Position numbers and translations under genes: made by a program
In this document: positions 34,286-47,297 of the stretch, piece after piece
How positions within the stretch are numbered: the stretch's first letter is position 1
Layout: every line of letters starts with the position of its first letter
Assembly: GCF_000344685.1 (NCBI RefSeq)
Contig: NW_006920413.1
Location: forward strand, 275,556 to 339,555
Length of the DNA stretch: 64,000 nucleotides
DNA from: Gloeophyllum trabeum ATCC 11539
Lineage: Eukaryota; Basidiomycota; Agaricomycetes; Gloeophyllales; Gloeophyllaceae
Direction of reading: 5' to 3'
The notes under the pieces: generated by a model
Seen by the model: only the letters and a program-made list of their open reading frames with translations
Database searches by the model: none
Told to the model about the DNA's origin: nothing

Positions 34286-37200
34286 GTTCGTACTGCAAAC
34301 CAACACTCGCAGTGGGATATCAGTATGGGATACAGCATTCGATCGAGAGAGTGCGCCTATGTCCGCCTAATCGGATTACCAGGAGAATCTGATTAATGCA
34401 TCCTGCTAGCGTGAGGCTCGGATAATCGTGAATGGCTCGCTGCTCGTCGTATATTTGGGTCTTGTAGGCGCATGTCAGCTGACTCCCCGTAAGCACAATC
34501 CTGCCGCGATAACCAGGAGAGGCGCGACCAATAGGTGCAAGCCTCTCGTCACCAGCAGCTCACAAATTGCGTCCCTTGCTGAACATGAGATGGTAAGCTG
34601 GGTATACAAGAAGATCCGACGACCAAGTGACTGTTTCATGAATTTTTGCAGAACACTGCTGCAACGGAACCAATCACGACTGTAGCCGTCACCGACAGAC
34701 CCAGCCCGGAAGCTCTTCCATCACTTCATTACGAACGCCTCGCTGGTACGACGCCCGAAGCGGAAGGATTCACGCCCGACTCAAGAGAAGCAACAGCGAC
34801 CGTCGAATTGCGAGAACGCGATGGGTCGATAGAGTAAGATAGAGTTGGGCCGGGAGGAGTAGTAGCGAAGGCGGAAAGGTACGGATCTGTCAGACAGGCA
34901 TGTGTATTGCCACCAGTATTCGCATCAGCCTGCATACCTGGAATTGACGCCTCGGGACTAAGGAGGTAGGGTATAAGGGTTCTGTGTGTGTCCATACCTG
35001 CACCTAAAATAACCGTCCGAGTTACCCATCCGCAGCCAGATCAAAATAAAGAAGCCTGCGCGTCTTGTCAGTTTGGTCTCCTGATAGGCCAGAGAAGCGC
35101 GGGAGGGAAGAATGGTGGACGGTCGTAAGGAAAGATGTTGCTGGTTTTGGCAGCGATTTTCAATTGTCGAAGAAAAATGCACACAGAAGAGCATAGGAAG
35201 TGCTACCGCCTCCCAAGCCTCGACCAGAATGCACTTCCACGGAGTGGTGTAGTAACTGGCCTAATCCGCAATTCGGACCTGAAGATGCAATCCAACTCAC
35301 GAAGACACTGCTTTCTGTGGAGCACTTTGTGATCCACGAGGAACGGTACTGAAATCCACTCACGGTCAGCGGTGACCTCGATACCCTGTAGCGCTTTTAC
35401 AAAAAGGAATTCAGTATTGCTCCACGAAACAGATGGTCTTGGTCATAGGCAAGAACAAGAGGCTCAAAAGGGATTCGTGGTAGCGCTTTGGCCAACCGTC
35501 CGATAGATAGGCACAGGTCCTCCCTTGTCATGTTGCGCTGCTGACCGGCGAAAACGGCCTCTCGTCACGATGGGCGGTCTGTCATGGGAGAGACAGCTCC
35601 TAGGTTTGATGATAGTTACCGGCCTGGGTTCAAGGACTCTGAAAACCCGCACCAATCAGCATCGGATCCACATGCATATCACAGATGGCCAAGCGGGGAA
35701 TAACCACCGGTATACCTAATCGGAGAAACAGTCGTCAGCTGGTATCTTGGTGGCGGTCGGGAAGATGGATCGATAAGGTATATTTGCCTGCAACTGGACC
35801 CCTCGACAGAAGATGCCTATAACTGGCTTGGGCGGACGCAGCAATACGTTGTGAAGGACATGCGACTCGTCTGTGCGTGCTGAAAGATGGGGTCGGCTGT
35901 ATCAAAACTCACCCAACTTGACTTCGATACCGGGGCCTCATGGTCGCATGCAAGTTTAAAGCCCAGTCAGGGAATATTGCTTCACAAAGTGGCAGGGGCA
36001 ATGCAGAGAATCTCCACGCTTGAGCACTCCTGTGGAAGAATACGGGAGACAGGGAAGTCAGAAGATGCAAAGCTCTACTTTCAAGCTCCAGAACGTCTGT
36101 AGTAACTTTGGCGGCTAAAAGACGGTCATGCGTCTACCAAACTGCCCGAAATTCCATATTTCTTGTGGAACTGGAGGAGCCTGCAGCGTGGCTGACCTTA
36201 TTATCCACTGTTTACGTTAAGGTTCCCCTGAGTTGTACCCTGTGCTAATACAAGTCCTTTGGGAAATGCGAGCGTAAAATCTAGCGGAGATACTGACCCA
36301 GGCAGCTAGATGTCCTGTGGCGTCTATCGTCGTCTTGCCCGACGAGCGTATCATCGCATTGCCACGTCTCGTGACGTTCAATCAGCAACTGCGACCATGA
36401 TGAACCCTATGGGTACTAACCGAGTAGGGCCTTACTATCTCCTTAGCCCGGCTGCGTATTTCTAAAGCCACGATTGATGAAGGCCTTATGATCCGAGCAT
36501 TGCGGACAAAGGGAGTTAACCTACTAGAGTTATCATTCTCTGCGACGTAGAAACCGTTCTACCTGACATGTCCTTCCGAGAGACACGAGATCTATGCCAC
36601 ATGTTCCTAGAGTCGTTTCTGCGAACACTATTGACGGCGTCATACAACATGTCGGATTCCAGCAGGAGCTAACGCCGCCCAACGGGGAACTTCGGACGGC
36701 TCGTGGGAGAGTCAGCAGTTCCAAAATGAGTCCTTGTTCCTGACCCTCATGTACCCGCGGCGCCATGCTAAACATACGATGCCAGCTTGATAAGCCACTG
36801 TAATGAGGCAGAAACAGACGCGTACGGCAATGGTACCGCAGTACGAGATTCCAATGTTAACGGAACTGGCACAACTGCTGCCATTACTCAGTTTGGCCCC
36901 GGCGGCGAAGACGAACTTGCGCTGGTCGATCGTGATAGCGATGAAAACGATAGCATGTGCGGCTTCTGTTGGTTGTCTGTTGGCGTCTTTCTTTTGCTTC
37001 CGCGGTTGCAGCAACGCTGGTATAGCTACATGGTCTAATCGAGTCAAATTGACCAGACAGATGACGGTCGTGTAAACCTGACAAGGCTGATGCCCTGGCA
37101 GCTCTTCAGAAGTAAGCTAGATTACCTGCGGATCAGGGCACCTAGAAGCGGCGGAGAATCGACCTGGGATCATGCGAGCTAGACCTTTCCTAGTAAGCCC

Positions 37201-37704
37201 TGCAGCCGGGTGAATGGTCTAGTGAGGATACATTGCCGCAAGTTATTAGCCATCGCAAAGCGCTATGGTAGGTCACTCCATCTTCCCCTCGAACATATCT
37301 TACGTTCGTTGTATTTTCAGACCGCCTCTACCCCTTGCCCGTCACTATGGGTCTACTATTCTCAGTGGTCGTCCTCCCATGGCGGTATACGCTACAACTG
37401 TTAGACTCGTGGGGCAATATGCGTGCCAATCAAAAGGTATGTCTGACCCCTCTCGCGGACTCCGTTAGCTCTGTCAAATAAAAATCGTCCATGCGGTGCA
37501 TATTTTGCGGTATGCAATGCATCGAGGCTCTGACGTCTCGCATGCTTCTGTCAAGCTTCTCCCATGAGCACATCGTTTGATGGACTTCTGAGACAATACC
37601 GATCCATCTGAGACATACGACGTCGATGCACTGTGGCTAACGGATTCGCGTTTTCCTTCCCATAAAAGGCACTGGGTTTAGTCGGCTTCTTCATTCCTCT
37701 ACCC
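34286..37704. other. Gene-poor 3.4-kb stretch
   Basis: The longest gap in the window. Frames reach 111 codons (36712-37047 minus, with a hydrophobic LITVAYQAGIVCLAWRRG-type segment) and 88 codons (34729-34995 minus, a polar Ser/Arg tail), which could be remains of a membrane protein on the minus strand, but I could not join them by phase-compatible introns. No repeat or transposon end was recognised. Confidence 0.4.
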
Positions 37705-39321
37705 ATGCACCCTTGCGATTCTGGCGACATCATGCCCCTTGCGGAGAAACTCCAAGCAGCTCTCGATAATGCTGTAGCGGACGGTGTGGCCCCTGGTTTT
37801 CAGCTCGTGGTCTTCGATAGCGATTCTATCCTTTTTGATGGCGTATCGGGGCTAGCCGTCGCCCCCTCCGAAAAGACCCCGGGCGGCGAAAGATACAAGC
37901 CAGAGCATGTCGGCTGGTTAGCCAGCTGCGCGAAACTGACTGTGTCTATCATCGTCCTGCACATCTTGGAGCGCGGTCTCACAAAGCATGGATTCAGTCT
38001 ACGTCACCTAGACGATCCCGAAGCGCTGGCTCAAGTACTGCCGGAATTCCGGCCGTCTTCTGGCCACCTTGTCACCAAGATAATTGAAGGTTTCGACGGT
38101 ATTGGTCCTGACAAGAAGAAGGTCATGAAACTACGAGACCAGAAAGGCCGAATTACCCTGCGAATGCTGCTCACGCACACGGCCGGTGCAGCGTATTGGT
38201 GGAGCCATCCCCTGATCGCTGAGCTTGTGCGTGCTTGTGGGTATAGAGACTACTGTCGACTAATCGTGCAATCTTCACCAGTATCATCCGAGCGATGGCA
38301 GTGTTCCCCATAAAGGCTTCTCGTATCTGACTGGCAATGTATCGGACTTCGACATACCGGCTGTCACCGAGCCCGGACATACGTTCATGTGAGTGATGCT
38401 CACTGTCGCGATGCATACATTTTTTATGCGCTCTATTCGCTGTATATCTAGGTATGGACATTCTACCGATTGGCTCGGACAGTTCGCGGTGCGCTCCACC
38501 GGCAGGAACCTGCGACAGCTGTTCCATGATATTTTATTCCATCCCCTTTCCGTTAAGTCCTCGGAACTTGATCTTCACGTTTCACCGGCCATCGCGCCAC
38601 ATCTCAGGCCTATCCACGTCCGGAACGGCAAGACAGATGTCCGTAACCCTGCGGCGCGTTTTGATTTGGCAAATGCCATGATATATCATACCGATGGTCA
38701 TCCCCCGGCAGGAAAGGCGCATTTTGCTGGCGGATGCTTGTTTGGCAATGCACGAGGATACGCTAAAATCCTCCAGGCCGTGCTTCGGAAGGATTCCAAG
38801 CTTCTCAGCAGGGGGACGTGGGACATGGCCTTCGCTGATGACTTCGCTAAGCGAGGAATCAAAATGCCAAGGCCGTTGTACAAGACGTCCTCGCCATTCT
38901 TCTCTTCCGAGTAAGCCCTCATTCCTCCGATTCGCTAATGAAAGTCAAGGACGACGAGATTATTGACTTGCCGAACAATAGCGTGCCAGAGTTTGCGAAA
39001 ACAACGGCAAGGAGAGATGGGGAAGGCATGAATCTCCTGACTTGCGTCGTCGCAAAGGCGCCGGTATGTCTGCTGACGCAGTCATGGAATTAAGCACGAC
39101 ACACTGACATCGCGATCCAGACGAAATCAGGGCGACCGGCTGGGTCTTTCGGCTGGGCGGGGCTGACGAATAGTTTCTACTTCATAGATCCGGTGAACGG
39201 GGTTGGCTCGATTGTAAACATGCAGCTGTTCCCCTTCTTCGACCCGCAGTGCGTGGAGACGCGGGACCGGCTGGAGAAGATAATTTACGACAATTTGGGT
39301 CATCTGGGTAAACGCAGGTGA
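37705..39321 (+). CDS. Class C beta-lactamase-fold serine hydrolase (LACTB/esterase type)
   Basis: Five exons: 37705-38226, 38282-38388, 38452-38910, about 38945-39063, and 39121-39321, giving about 469 residues. The SxxK nucleophile motif is SCAKLT (about residue 75), the second motif tyrosine is in MYGHSTDWLG, and the GWxG-type third motif is SFGWAGLTNSFYF. These are marks of the penicillin-binding-protein-like family, used in fungi as esterases or transesterases (LovD-like) rather than for antibiotic resistance. The exon 3-4 junction does not keep frame with canonical sites: exon 3 ends in phase 2 at gtaagc, while the next acceptor aaag at 38944 needs phase 1. Either a 1-bp indel is present or the boundary is unusual. 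No signal peptide is seen. Confidence 0.75.
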
Positions 39322-41832
39322 TGTGCCTAGTTTATTTCTGCGTGGGCCCCTGCAGGACTGAGATATTTTCATATTCTTAGGCCCGGGCAGAGTCGATGGT
39401 AGAGCTTAATGGGACCAGAGACAAATGCCAGCGTGATATTAATGTGAGGTCTGTGCCAAATGTATAATCTGTACGTCTTTACTTCACGCGTGCATGTTTT
39501 GAGTTCGGACTCTTGGCTGCCGGCGGATTGAGATGCTGCTGCTGGGCGAGTTATATGCATGTTACATGCAGGTACGTCACACGAGGCCATTCGTGATAGC
39601 GAGCTTATGGCCGGTGCTCTGAACCTGAAATCAAATCCTCTGCGCCTCCTCGTCCCGTCGGGTCATCGATGCTGATCCATAGCACACCTTTCCCAGAGGA
39701 ACCTACATTATCACCTCTCCTAATGTGACATTTACATGGCACTTAGGTTGGCATCGCAAAGCAGACAATAGGCAGTCAAGGTACAGGTCCTCAACCTGTG
39801 AACAATATGCCGTATCACTAGCATCATTTGGCTGTACGCGGATGTCCGCTACGTCCAGCTCGTGGATTCCACGTTCATTCGGAAGTCTTGAGCTTCTACC
39901 TTTGATCCGACGTCGTATAAACTTGTCCGCGAAGGCCGACGTCCTTTTGACTTCTATGTGAGTTCGTCCATTTCGACCGGGGGCTTTATCGGGCGCATAA
40001 GCTCACGATTAACTGCGGAAGACTCGCGAAGCGCGCCTGGCGCCGGTGGCTTTGAGCCGGTTCCACAGTCTGCCACCGGCAGGGGAAGAGTGCATCACGA
40101 GTATCTCCTCTTGATCGATGTCGGACATTGGTCCGTCTCTGAAGTGTCATCAAGTTGGACCCCCCCCCTCCTGTCGTCCGTCATCTACGATCTGCATTCC
40201 ATGGTCCGCCGTCGATCCCCAGCCACAGACGTCTTGCGATCCTCAACAGACCATGCATGTTCAGGAACCGGTTTCATTTTGAAGCGCTGCTGCCGATGCA
40301 TAACACTTGATTCCGCTAATATGGACAGTCTTCTCCGCAAGAGTCTAGGATTCGTCGTATTCAATCGGCCGCTGGTGGTATTATTGTCGACAATTCCAGG
40401 CGAACCTCTGGAGTGTGTTCTCCGCAAGTTCATTGGACACAGCGCTCTTTGTATCTGACTTTGCCGGCAGACAAGCGGGGTCTTCCAGGGTTAATCTGCG
40501 GCTGTCTCGCTCAAGATGCAAAGAAGTCGCTACTCTCGTGCTCACGTTCTTGCGTATAACGTTGCTTGGGCCATGGACCTAGGTACCGTCGCTCATTTAT
40601 ACACATGAACAGGCTACTTACCTTAATGCTCCAGTTGCTCACATGCCATAAACAGGGGGAGTGGGTTTAAGAAAGTAGCTGTGCGTTTATAAACTGCGTC
40701 ATCTGCCACTGAGGTCGACGCACGAGTTTCCTTGCGCCCCTGACCCCACGCTACTCAATGTCCCTCCATCCTCTGCGCACGACCGCTGTCAGTCTTCCCT
40801 GAAGAACGGCAAATAATTTGCCTCAGGGCGATGATCATCATCGTAGAGGCTGGAACGCTAAAGAAGGCAAGGACACTGATAGCCTTTCGTTTGGCTACGC
40901 TGCACGACTTCCGCGGACGCGCCTTGCAAGCATAGTAGCCTTCGATACATGGAAGGATATGAGCTAAGTCTGGATCATGCTATCTTCGGCCAACGTTATC
41001 ACGCCTTCCGCATTTCCAGCCTCTCTGCCCGTGTCAAGCTTCGAACATTGGTCTCATGACATGCCTATCAGTGTAGGCCATGCACTCTAGCTAACGAGCA
41101 GTAGCTTATTCGTGATGGAATTACGCTCGAACGTCGTCGGGACAAAAGGATAAGCTGTGGAAGTATCCCGTTCTGCCCTTCCATGCCCTGCAGTCCCTTC
41201 ATATGGGCGTTAGAAAGTCCTGAGCCTTGCTGCTTGGACTTGCAATCCGCGTTACTTTGATTATGGCGGTCCCCGTTCTCTCCCAGGTTATATTGCTCGC
41301 TGCCGTTGCATATGTCTTCAGACACTTTCGACAGGAAAGCCGGGTGCGGTAACTTCATCAAGGCTGAGGATCAGTATTGATGGGTTGAGATACCTCGCCT
41401 TCGCTAGCCACACATTGCACTTCAAGTATAACATGGCTCCTAGGAGCAGGCTCGCCGAGAGGACACTGCGGAAGGAAAGAATTTCTGAAGAGCAGTGCAG
41501 CTGGCACGACTGGAAGAAAGACATGAGGACGATTGTATGAAAGCACCCCGGGCGTAGACGACCACACTACTAATGACCCAGAGCAAACAACTGCAGCGTT
41601 AAAGTGGCTAATAGCTAAATTAGGCAAAGTATATGTTCGATCGGCACTCACGAACGTCGGCCCGCACCTAATCCTGCCTTCTGACTCCCAGATGAACCAC
41701 CTGACAAGGGACGAGTATTAGAACTCTATACGCTTGTATAGTATAAGCACTCCTGATAAAGCGTCGCTCTCTGGCCATGGCAGGCCTGAACTCCCCTTCA
41801 CCAATTGATGGACAGTTGCTGCCGTTGAAAGG
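39322..41832. other. Gene-poor 2.5-kb stretch
   Basis: A 166-codon frame at 39958-40458 (plus) is the only sizeable one; it has no recognisable domain, an unusual composition and a C run at about 40162, so I do not call it. No repeats, RNA genes or mobile elements were recognised. Confidence 0.4.
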
Positions 41833-42779
41833 ATGAGCGCTGCAAATGGGACTGACCGAGTTGACTTGAAAGGGCTTCATACAATCGTGACCGGTACGTA
41901 GCAGTTCATGAAGTTCAAGCTCGACCATCCGTTACTTACGGTCAATAGGAGGAGCGTCAGGCATCGGCCTGTACATCGTCGAGATGCTCCTTAGTAAAGA
42001 TGCAACGGTCACCATTCTCGACATCAATCCGACGATGGCGACTGAAGCCCTAAAGTCTCTCCGATCCTCCTATCCGGACTCACGAGTCAGCTTCAAGCAG
42101 TGCGACGTCTCGAAATACGAATCTCAGGCAGCTGCATTCAAGTCCGCATTTGCCGAACAAGGCCGCATCGATATAGTCGTTGCGAACGCTGGTCTCAGCG
42201 CAGAGCAGCGCGAGCCGTTCCTGGCGGCCCGCGAGGACCCGGATGCTCCCCCGCCATTGACGACGCTAAACGTGAATCTGTACGGAGTGATCTACACCAC
42301 GCACCTTGCCATCCACTATATCCGAAAAGGCGGAAGGGGAGGATCGATACTGTGTACGGCGTCGAATGCGGGCATATACCCATTCAGTGTCGGACCCATA
42401 TACGCAGCGTCGAAACACGGAGTCGTGGGCCTCGTGCGATCCCTCGGACCATCTCTGGAGAAGGAGGGAATTGCAATCAATGCCATAGCACCTTCAGTTA
42501 TCAGTAAGTGTTGCTCCGCATGCAAGTATATGCACCGCTAATGCCCGCGTAGAATCCAACATTGCGGATGAGGCCCTGTTCAAGGATATGCTCGAGACGC
42601 CACCGGCAGTGCTGAAAGAAGCAGTGCATGAGCTGGTGACGAATAGAAAATTATCTGGGAGGATCGCTGAGATGGGTCCCGAGGGGGAGCATGGCATTCT
42701 ATTCCGCGAGCCTCCTGACTTCGTGAACGATTCGACACGTCATAATATGTTGAATTTCATCAAATTGGGGCGGGGTTAG
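41833..42779 (+). CDS. Classical short-chain dehydrogenase/reductase (15-PGDH-like)
   Basis: Three exons, 41833-41893, 41949-42503 and 42553-42779, give 280 residues. The cofactor motif TGGASGIG is built across intron 1. An Asp after beta-2 (VTILDIN) suggests NAD(H) preference. NAG occurs as VVANAGLS, catalytic Ser in LCTASNAG, and the Tyr-x3-Lys pair in YAASKHG. The C-terminal part (VHELVTNRKLSGR) is like the 15-hydroxyprostaglandin-dehydrogenase-type fungal SDRs that oxidise secondary alcohols. No signal peptide or membrane segment. The next gene, DAD4, converges on it with 171 bases between the stop codons. Substrate is not determinable from sequence. Confidence 0.88.
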
Positions 42780-42949
42780 GTTGGTAGGATGTGAGACCCC
42801 AACCATATTGTTGATACAATACACCCAGTTGTACAGCGAAGTATCTGAATGCATTGAGTAACCTCCGGCGATACGAGAGGTCATCAAGAACTCACACATC
42901 ACTTCATTCACAGCCCTCATGCGTGTATGCGAACTATTGTTGCATTATT

Positions 42950-43213
42950 CTACGCGTCTTGCCCTTTGGTCGCCTCCAGGTTATATTGCACATTCTTGTG
43001 GTACTTGGTGATGAGGTCCGCAGCTGTCTTCACGTACGAATTCGCCCTCAGTATTTCCTCAATGCAATGATTGAGTTCGACGATGACTTCGGTACATTTA
43101 TCCTGCAGACAAGTTACGTCGAATAGCACAGTTACCTTTCGTTATTCGCTTACCGCATTTTTCGTTATGCGTTCAATGAGAACAGCTTGACGCTCAGCGT
43201 GCGGATTCTCCAT
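42950..43213 (-). CDS. DAD4: DASH/Dam1 kinetochore complex subunit Dad4
   Basis: Two minus-strand exons, 43213-43154 and 43102-42950, encode 70 residues. The N-terminus MENPHAERQAVLIERITKNA and the C-terminus YHKNVQYNLEATKG are the hallmark ends of Dad4, which in yeast is 72 residues. Neither exon is long, so the gene is easily missed by ORF finding. Dad4 is one of the small coiled-coil subunits of the DASH ring that couples kinetochores to spindle microtubules; the complex is conserved in ascomycetes and basidiomycetes. The gene is divergent from SEA4/MIOS, with 271 bases between start codons, so they share a promoter region. The intron is 51 nt. Confidence 0.9.
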
Positions 43214-43484
43214 TGTGTCCGAGATGGTGGTGAGAGTCTGACACGCGAGGGACTCCGCGCGTCCGCGGTCCGCGTCTTGCGTGACCCAATGTGACACACT
43301 TTACCCTTCACTATTGCTGTGACATCGCGACCACTTGCTAAGCGCCTCTTAGCACCTTACCCCCACAATGTCAAGGACGCGATGTCCGCCGTCGCATCGT
43401 AAACTTTGAAGGGGTTCTCGGAGATAATACTGGGGCTGGTACTGACTCGGGCTAACCTTGTCCTCAAGCTCGCGCAGCTCAGCG

Positions 43485-46400
43485 ATGGTCGTGCACACGG
43501 ACAAGCGCATCCTCTGGGATCCTCGGTCGGGAAGCAAGTTCATTGTCGGAGGAGGCTCAACGATAACGCTGTATGAATGTACACCAGACTCATCTGAAAT
43601 CAGACATGTAACTTCACAGAGCGATCTGCAGTTTATGAGAGTGCGTACCTTCCAACTGCTCGATATATGCGCCTTCAGCTGCTCTGTTAGTGTTTCCAAT
43701 GGTCTCCTGACCCGGCGGTTGAAGACCTGGTAGCGGTGGGGCTTAACACCGGAACCGTAGATCTTATGCGTCTCGAATCCACCAGATATGCAAGTAACCA
43801 CGTCCTCACAAGTGGTCCCCGCGTATCTCTACCGGTGCGGAACTCGCGATCCTGCAATACTCTTGCCTTCTGCGATGTTCAACCGAATTATCTTGCGGTC
43901 GGCCTGGAAAAAGTAAGAAATGATCCCAGTCTTATCATTTGGGACGTCAGTACAGCGCGCAGTACGATGCACATCGGTCCAACGTCAGATAATAGTTTGA
44001 ATGTAGACGCGGTGAACGGGCGTTCTCAGCCTTTCCTCCCTCGGTCGGAAGTCAATAGTAGTCGGGTGGACGCACGCATACTGCAGCAGCATGCGCCGAC
44101 CGACTCGATATCTTCCGTGGAATTCGTCCCCAACTCAGCATACCTCCTGTTAGCTGGCGTATCTCATCGCTGGTTACGACTGTTCGACTTGAGAAGCCCA
44201 GTGCCTGGTGCGCACACTAACGTACCTAGCAAAGTCCACAGCATCGCCACAGATCCCACAGACCCCAATCGCATCGGCACCTTCGGTGATGGCGTCGTGA
44301 CTATCTGGGACGCTCGTCGGATCTCCTCCCAACCGCTGTTGACTTTCACCATCAAAGACGCTTCTGCGGATGGAGGCAGGGTGAGATCTGGCGCAGCCTT
44401 CACAACAATGCAATTCTCTGGAACGCGGAGGGGTAGACTAGCAACTCTCGAAAAGAACTCCTCGCATGTCCGGTTCTGGGATCTACAGCACGCCCAAGTC
44501 ATCGAAACTAGCCCCGAGAGAACACGCGATCCAACGATGCAATCTGGTCGGGCGCCAAGGCTATCATGGACCAGTCCGTCAAGTATGCTATCCTGGAGCT
44601 CTTCTGGCGGCAGTCCCACTACTGGGGATGAATACCTCAGACGTCCATCCAACATTGTCCTCGCCGATACGCGAAAGAGTAAGCATTGTTACTGATATTC
44701 GAGCATATAGTAGGGCTGACAATTTCTCCTCAGCCAAGGATTTCAACTGGACCCTCTCCTCCTTTGCACTTGTGCCGAGCCTGCAAACGCATCCTCTCTC
44801 GTCCCAAGTAATGGTCGTGAGTAAAGAAGGTGACCTTGAACTCTACGCGATCCATGACACGCCGAAATACACGTCATGGAGTTCGCGAGGAGACCTCGCC
44901 ATTGGGTGCGGCAAATCATGTCGGACAGTCCCAGGCTTTGATCCTCGTACCCCGGAAAACCACTTGGAGCCATGGGCTGTAGATTCCGCCAACGATCTTG
45001 CTGCCCCGCACGTTGAAGATACAGATATACAAGCTTACCTGGCCAACGGACGGAGGAAATCTGCCACTCCTGCACGGCCATTCTTTGGACGAGGAGATGA
45101 AGATGGGTTCCCCGCTTTATCCGCAACGTCTTCGAAGTCTCGCGAACGGGTGCATCCCAAGGTTCCCAAAAACAGTGTCGCACCGAGTCCCGCGGCTCGC
45201 AGCGTCAATTTGCCGGCTGACCGTTCCACTGCAACTGTGAAGCCAGGTGAGCTTCCTGTGTCTGGCGCCGCTGGTGATAGGGCGTCCATACGGCTCGGCC
45301 GTCGAGATAAGAGTGCATCTAAAGCAAGAAAACATGCCATGGACACCATGCATAGGTTTGTGGAGCAAGATATATCTATGATAATGAGAGGGAGAGTCCT
45401 GAAGGGCTATGGGCTAAGTAGCGTCAGTACCGGACCATGTTCATCTGGTGGACTTGCGTGGCGACTAAGCAGGTTTAAACAATCCAGGCATACCACAACC
45501 ATTTAGTAACACAGGATGATCCCGTGGAAAACAACACTCTGTCCGAGCTTTGGGCATGGATATCCTGTGAGCGAATTTTACCTTCTACGTTGGCAACAGT
45601 AGTGTGATGGACACAGTTTCAAAGGACACGCTTTCCTCGCAAACCCTCAAGCATTTTGGCCTCGACTTCTCCTATGAAGGACTACTAGGAGTGTGGGAGT
45701 CGGCGCCGGCTACCTCTACCGCCCCGGGTACCCCAGAAGACCTCCAGTCTGCGCTGCAAAGCCCGCTCATGCCTGTTCTTTCATCCTCGAATTTGTCTGC
45801 GTTGGGCTTGGAGTATCCGCACCCCATCCACCGGACAACGTCGCGGTCGAAACATCACAAGGACCGACCTCACGCTTCATCTTCAATGGATCCTCCCGTG
45901 GCGTTCAGCGCTGGGAGAGGACTTGATACGCCATCGGGCGGCCGGTTAAGTGTGCATACGGCAAAGTCAGAGCAGAGGGAGCTTGCACTGCAGCTGTGCG
46001 GGTGGCAACTGACGCCTGAAGACTTTGCGAATGAGATACGGAGGTAAGCAAAAACAGATCGTTGTTAGCTAGTTGATTACGAGCATGGTGTAGATGGGAG
46101 AAGGAAGGGAAACACTCGAAAGCCGCCTGCTGGCTGGTATTCACCGGTCAATACTCTAAAGCTTTGGAAGTGTTGATGCGGAGTAAAGGTGAGGCGACGA
46201 CAACATACGTTTTACCTGGGGCGGTATATTGACGTTGAATACAGACGAGACGCATTACATGATGACAGGTACTCTTGTCGCACTGACCTCTCATGCGTCG
46301 TCTAGTTCTTCGAGAAGCGCTGAGCTCCGCGAGCACACAGAACATATGATAGTTCGCCTGCAAGACCCATACTTTAGGGCAATGCTCACGCTGCTGACTC

Positions 46401-47297
46401 TGCGAGACTGGTCCGAGGTTCTCGAGGAGGAGGCCTTGCCCCTCCGAGAACGATTGGTTGTCGCATTTCAGTTCCTGGACGACAAAGCCCTGTCATCGTA
46501 TTTGCGCAGGACGGTGGACCGCGCTATCACTCATGGGGACATCGAAGGCATTGTCATCACAGGGCTTACAAAATCCGGTATGGAGATACTGCAGAATTAT
46601 GTCGACAGTACGGGGGATGTTCAGACTGCGGCTATATTGTCGTCCTATGTCTCTCCGTCCAAGCTACAAAACCGTCGTGCGGAGAGGTGGTTGGAAGCGT
46701 ACCGGGATATGCTGGACGGGTGGCGACTGTTCCATCATCGATGCCAGCTGGACATCGACCGCGGTGAGATTATCAAAAGAGCTGTTGATGATGGGGAAAT
46801 GGCTGCGCTCACCGGCGGGTGGGCTCCGAAACAGCTTATGATACGGTGCAATTACTGCAGTAAGCCCATTGATGTTTCGGACCCGTTCACGACGTATAAT
46901 GGTCGGGTGCGTCCCTAAGTACTAGTATTTTCGATGATCAAGATGATGCTAACCCCGTGCAGACTAACAATTGTCCCTCATGCGGGCGACCGTTACCCCG
47001 GTGCTCGATATGCCTTATGACCGTTACGATAGTTCCCGACGGCCTCCGGGAAGCGGGGATGGCCCGCTCTCAACACGAAGGTCAGTTGTAGTTCCTCCGG
47101 ATCTTATGACTGCGGCCCTAAGCTAAGAATAACGATGGCTAGACACAATCGACGATGCAATAGTGATATGCCAGACATGTCGACACGGCGGTCATGCTTC
47201 CCATCTGTTGGAGTGGTTCTGCAGTGGAGATGGAACTCGGACACATAGGACCTGTCCTGTGGCGGATTGTAATTGTCAATGTGCGGACAGATTATAA
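43485..47297 (+). CDS. SEA4: SEA4/MIOS, GATOR2 (SEACAT) WD-repeat subunit
   Basis: Nine exons: 43485-43640, 43691-44678, 44734-45422, 45488-45598, 45652-46043, 46094-46188, 46245-46906, 46963-47080 and 47143-47297; 1121 residues. The N-terminal beta-propeller begins HTDKRILWDPRSGSKFIVGGG and includes SSVEFVPNSAYLLLAG and VHSIATDPTDPNRIGTFGD. A helical solenoid follows (LWAWISCERILPS, GLDFSYEGLLGVWE). The C-terminus is a zinc-binding module: CNYCSKPI, CPSCGRPLPRCSIC, CQTCRHGGHASH and CPVADCNCQC, the CTD/RING arrangement of MIOS and its SEA/GATOR2 partners. GATOR2 relieves GATOR1 inhibition of TORC1 in response to amino acids at the vacuole. An intron at 45599-45651 (53 nt) was chosen to restore the frame at the solenoid; all other junctions are canonical. 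Confidence 0.9.

Noticed and set aside
39958..40458. 166-codon open frame
   Set aside because: No domain, odd composition, C run inside, no splice-supported extension and no neighbour logic.
45540..45660. Apparent frame break in SEA4/MIOS
   Set aside because: An intron at 45599-45651 (53 nt) restores the frame and gives the conserved FSYEGLLGVWE context; a gtgagc donor at 45566 gave no valid phase.
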